Source: Piscinibacter sp. (GTDB taxonomy: Bacteria > Pseudomonadota > Gammaproteobacteria > Burkholderiales > Burkholderiaceae_C). Taken from it: DNA of 64,000 nucleotides. A program made the translations under genes and the position numbers. The stretch spans positions 62,001 through 126,000 of the forward strand of contig JADJJI010000006.1 of the NCBI GenBank assembly GCA_016706565.1. The letters run 5' to 3'. Below are positions 62,034 to 64,000 of the stretch, one piece after another (the stretch's first letter is position 1; each line of letters opens with the position of its first letter). Under the pieces are notes generated by a model, which saw only the letters and a program-made list of their open reading frames with translations, did not search any database and was not told where the DNA came from.

Positions 62034-62981
62034 TCAATCGGCAACAAGTCCAGTCAGCGTGAGCCGCGCGGCTTCCACCGCCTCTGTCTGACGGCTTCCG
62101 ACCGCGCGAACAAAGACCTGCCCTGCTTCCGATGGTGCCGATTGCGTATCGACGACCACCTCGGTGCCATCGAGCCTGGCCAGCAAACGCAGCTTCGGCG
62201 AAGCTCGGCGCCGGCTGCCGGTTGACATCTGCTCGGGCGACGGCGCCGAGACCGCTGGTTCTTGGCGCTGTGCAGCTCGCTCTGCAACTGCCTGAATGAG
62301 CGCCGACGCGCCAGGCCGGATGCTTGCCGAGCCATCCGCGAGATCGGCGCGCAGCGCAGTCACGCGGTCTCGAGTGATGGCGTCGCGATCTGCGGTCCAG
62401 GACTCCACGTACTGAGGGTGGTCACCGGCCAGCTTGCGAAGCTCGTACAGCTCGTTCAAGCCACGGCATCGGCCTTCGCGATAGGCAGAGATCAACCAGT
62501 CCGGCGCGTCAATCAGCGCGGTGGCCATCGTCACGTACTGCCGGCTCTTGCCCAGGCGCCGGGCGATCACAGCCTGGGTATCACCCGCTGCCAGGCGGCG
62601 CTGCACGAACAGCGCCAGCTCCAGCGGTTTCAGTCCCTCGCGCTGCTCGTTCTCGATCACTTGGTCGTAGCTGTCCGCCGTCTTGTCGACAAAAGCAGGA
62701 ATGTCGAACTTGCCAACGAGCTTGGACGCCCGCAGGCGCCGGGCGCCGAAGTTCAGCATCCAACAGTCGGGCTGATCGGGGTGACGCCGTACCGAGATCG
62801 GCTGCAGTACACCGCGCTCCTTGATCGACGCGGCCAGCTCGGCCAGGCCTTCTGGGTCGAACTCATTCCGGGGCTGGTCAGGATCTTCGATGATCGACTC
62901 GATAGGCAGCTGCAGAGGTGCGCCGGCCAGCAGGTCGGCCGGCGTGCCCAGGAGGTCGAGCTGATCAAGCGGCAGACTCAT
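62034..62981 (-). CDS. parB: ParB partition protein
   Basis: This 315-residue ParB CTPase/DNA clamp has LPIESIIEDPDQPRNEFDPE, LAASIKERGVLQPISVRRHP, LNFGARRLRASKLVGK (GARR in place of the usual GERR), IENEQREGLKPLELALFVQR and the HTH QAVIARRLGKSRQYVTMATA. The C-terminus is shorter than in the other ParB-like protein. The ATG at 62981 has GGAG 7 bp upstream and overlaps the parA stop, so the two are coupled. Confidence 0.93.
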   Translation of the reverse strand: MSLPLDQLDLLGTPADLLAGAPLQLPIESIIEDPDQPRNEFDPEGLAELAASIKERGVLQPISVRRHPDQPDCWMLNFGARRLRASKLVGKFDIPAFVDKTADSYDQVIENEQREGLKPLELALFVQRRLAAGDTQAVIARRLGKSRQYVTMATALIDAPDWLISAYREGRCRGLNELYELRKLAGDHPQYVESWTADRDAITRDRVTALRADLADGSASIRPGASALIQAVAERAAQRQEPAVSAPSPEQMSTGSRRRASPKLRLLARLDGTEVVVDTQSAPSEAGQVFVRAVGSRQTEAVEAARLTLTGLVAD

Positions 62982-63804
62982 GACTGACTCCAGGTTGTGC
63001 ATGTACCTGCGGTTGCCCCGCCACGATCCGGGCCAGCTCACGCAGGGTCGGCTCGATTTCCTTCGCTGCCTCACGCGCGGCGGTCTTCTTCATCTCCCAT
63101 AGAACCTGACCGTGCGCCTGGGCCTCGGCGATGGCCGAGCGGCGCGGCATCGAAGCGAAGTCGCCAGGTCCGTCACCGATGCGGATCAACAGCGGGTGAT
63201 ACCGCTGCACGATCTGCAGGAAGTTCGCCTTCTGGAACGGCGTAGGCTCGACCATCGTCGGCAGCAGGCCGATCAGCTGGAGCTTGGGGTTGAGCACCGC
63301 CTTGATCTTGCGCACGCCGACTCTGTCGTGATTCAACAGGCCATGGACGCCTTCCATCGCCTCCTGGTTGAGCTGGATCGGCGAGAGGACGAAGTCGGCC
63401 GAGGCCAGCGCGGCGATGACGCGGATGTCGGGGTTCGGGTTGGTGTCGATCACGCACACGTCGAAGTGCGCGTCCATGGCCGCCAGAAAGCTGCGCAGGT
63501 TGCGCGCGAACGGTGTGTGCATCGTCGGTTGGCGTTCAAGCATCAGCAGCCCCCGATCGCTCGGCACCAGAACGAACGCAGCGCTGGGCATCACCGAGAC
63601 GGCCTCAGTCAACAGACGATCCGACGTGAGACCGGCAGCGGTCGCGCGGTTCGACCGCTGTATGGGGCTGCCAAAGTTGCCCTGGTGGTCCAGGTCGACC
63701 GCCAGCACGCGCCGGCCATGCTGCACCAGGTGATGCGCCAGCAGCGTGGCGACGGCCGATTTGCCGACGCCACCCTTCTGGTTGGCGAGAACGAGTGTCT
63801 TCAT
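62965..63804 (-). CDS. parA: ParA-family partition ATPase
   Basis: This 279-residue deviant Walker ATPase has TLVLANQKGGVGKSAVATLL (Walker A with the signature first lysine, residues 9-15), VLAVDLDHQGNFGSP (A') and CVIDTNPNPDI (B). It moves or stabilises the excised element together with ParB. The ATG at 63804 has GGAGGA 7 bp upstream; the frame continues further 5' but only with composition typical of non-coding DNA. Confidence 0.94.
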   Translation of the reverse strand: MKTLVLANQKGGVGKSAVATLLAHHLVQHGRRVLAVDLDHQGNFGSPIQRSNRATAAGLTSDRLLTEAVSVMPSAAFVLVPSDRGLLMLERQPTMHTPFARNLRSFLAAMDAHFDVCVIDTNPNPDIRVIAALASADFVLSPIQLNQEAMEGVHGLLNHDRVGVRKIKAVLNPKLQLIGLLPTMVEPTPFQKANFLQIVQRYHPLLIRIGDGPGDFASMPRRSAIAEAQAHGQVLWEMKKTAAREAAKEIEPTLRELARIVAGQPQVHAQPGVSHESAA

Positions 63805-63950
63805 CAAGAGTCCTCCGGCGCAATCGACAGGGGATGAGCCGTGGCGGAGGACTGTTCCCGGGCGCCGCGCCTCGAAGGCCGGCGGCCGGGATCGCGCGAG
63901 CCGGCGCCAGCCGGCGAGCGCGCGCCGTTGAAAACCGGCCGCACGCACGC
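63805..63950. other. parA leader region
   Basis: This GC-rich leader has no gene. Several GGCCGGC/GCCGGCC short dyads occur at 63870-63940. A long 5' leader for parA is implied if the promoter lies at the palindrome at 63951-63978. Confidence 0.35.
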
Positions 63951-63978
63951 ACCGTCCCGATGATCGAATCGGGACGGT
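63951..63978. promoter_or_regulatory. 28-bp palindrome upstream of parA
   Basis: ACCGTCCCGAT (63951-63961) and ATCGGGACGGT (63968-63978) form a perfect 11-bp inverted repeat around GATCGA. It is a candidate operator for autoregulation by ParA or ParB, or a parS-like centromere site. Confidence 0.6.
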
Positions 63979-63989
63979 GGCGGCTGCGC

Positions 63990-64000
63990 GCTGGATTCGA
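63990..64000. promoter_or_regulatory. Half of the shared dyad operator at the window edge
   Basis: GCTGGATTC at 63990-63998 is identical to the left arm of the dyad at 60968. The second arm, if present, would lie at 64005-64013, outside the window. Confidence 0.45.

Larger units (their letters stand above)
5696..64000. mobile_element. Integrative and conjugative element, left part (right end outside window)
   Basis: From just after yicC the window holds a tyrosine integrase, an AlpA-like regulator, a ParB-like protein, a full VirB/VirD4 conjugation operon, a relaxase with a MobC-like partner, and parA-parB, with a defence island as cargo. Integrase at the chromosomal edge plus a complete mating system and relaxase define an ICE. 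No replication initiator is seen, but the element continues past 64000. The left boundary is set only by the end of yicC and the repeats at 5704-5873; no attL/attR pair could be compared. Confidence 0.85.

Noticed and set aside
1-64000. CRISPR array
   Set aside because: No regularly spaced direct repeats of 24-40 bp and no cas genes were found.

Overview
The window is GC-rich DNA from a member of the Burkholderiales (Leptothrix/Rubrivivax/Comamonadaceae-like). This is inferred from the protein families and from the chromosomal order rph-rdgB-hemW, PP2C phosphatase, Ser/Thr kinase, yicC at positions 1-5695. In that group yicC is normally followed by gmk and rpoZ. Here yicC is followed directly by a P4-type tyrosine integrase, so from about 5.7 kb to the window end the DNA is read as one integrative and conjugative element (ICE). 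Its far end is not in the window. No rRNA, tRNA or CRISPR was seen.

Element layout. (1) 5.7-7.6 kb: integrase with repeats upstream, then an AlpA-like regulator. (2) 7.8-11.1 kb: two cargo genes, one frameshifted and one split by a 1,294-bp IS3-family element that left a 3-bp target duplication. (3) 11.4-16.8 kb: small membrane protein, large ParB-like protein, LuxR-type regulator, and a frameshifted rhodanese/MnmH-like gene. (4) 16.9-32.8 kb: a complete VirB/VirD4-type (MPF-T) conjugation operon, virB1-2-3-4-x-6-5-8-9-10-11-virD4, followed by an OmpA-type lipoprotein, an LPD7-domain protein and a DUF1173 protein. (5) 32.9-59.2 kb: a defence island. On the minus strand lie an OLD-type ATPase/TOPRIM nuclease, a 1,598-residue sacsin-like ATPase ending in DUF3883 and a UvrD-type Tudor domain, and a NERD-UvrD helicase. 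Divergent from these on the plus strand lie a WYL regulator (BrxR-like), a complete type III BREX operon (brxF, brxC, pglXI, brxHII, pglZ, brxA) and an EVE-McrB/McrC pair. (6) 59.3-63.8 kb: relaxase and MobC-like protein (minus), a divergent HEPN-like/LOTUS gene, and parB-parA.

How the parts work together. A 24-bp dyad (GCTGGATTC, six bases, GAATCCAGC) lies upstream of the AlpA-like gene, the conjugation operon and the relaxase operon, and one arm of it sits at the right window edge. At the three full sites a -10-like hexamer lies at the same distance from the dyad. This suggests one activator, possibly the ICE's own LuxR-type protein, switching on excision, mating-bridge and relaxosome genes together. 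The defence island sits as one block between the DUF1173 gene and the relaxase.

Main points of interest: the OLD / sacsin-DUF3883-Tudor / NERD-helicase operon (a Gabija-like but larger system that I cannot match to a named one); an apparent exchange of the methyltransferase specificity cassette inside the BREX operon; BREX and EVE-McrBC in one transcription unit; the shared transfer-gene dyad; and four single-base frameshifts within the first 17 kb.
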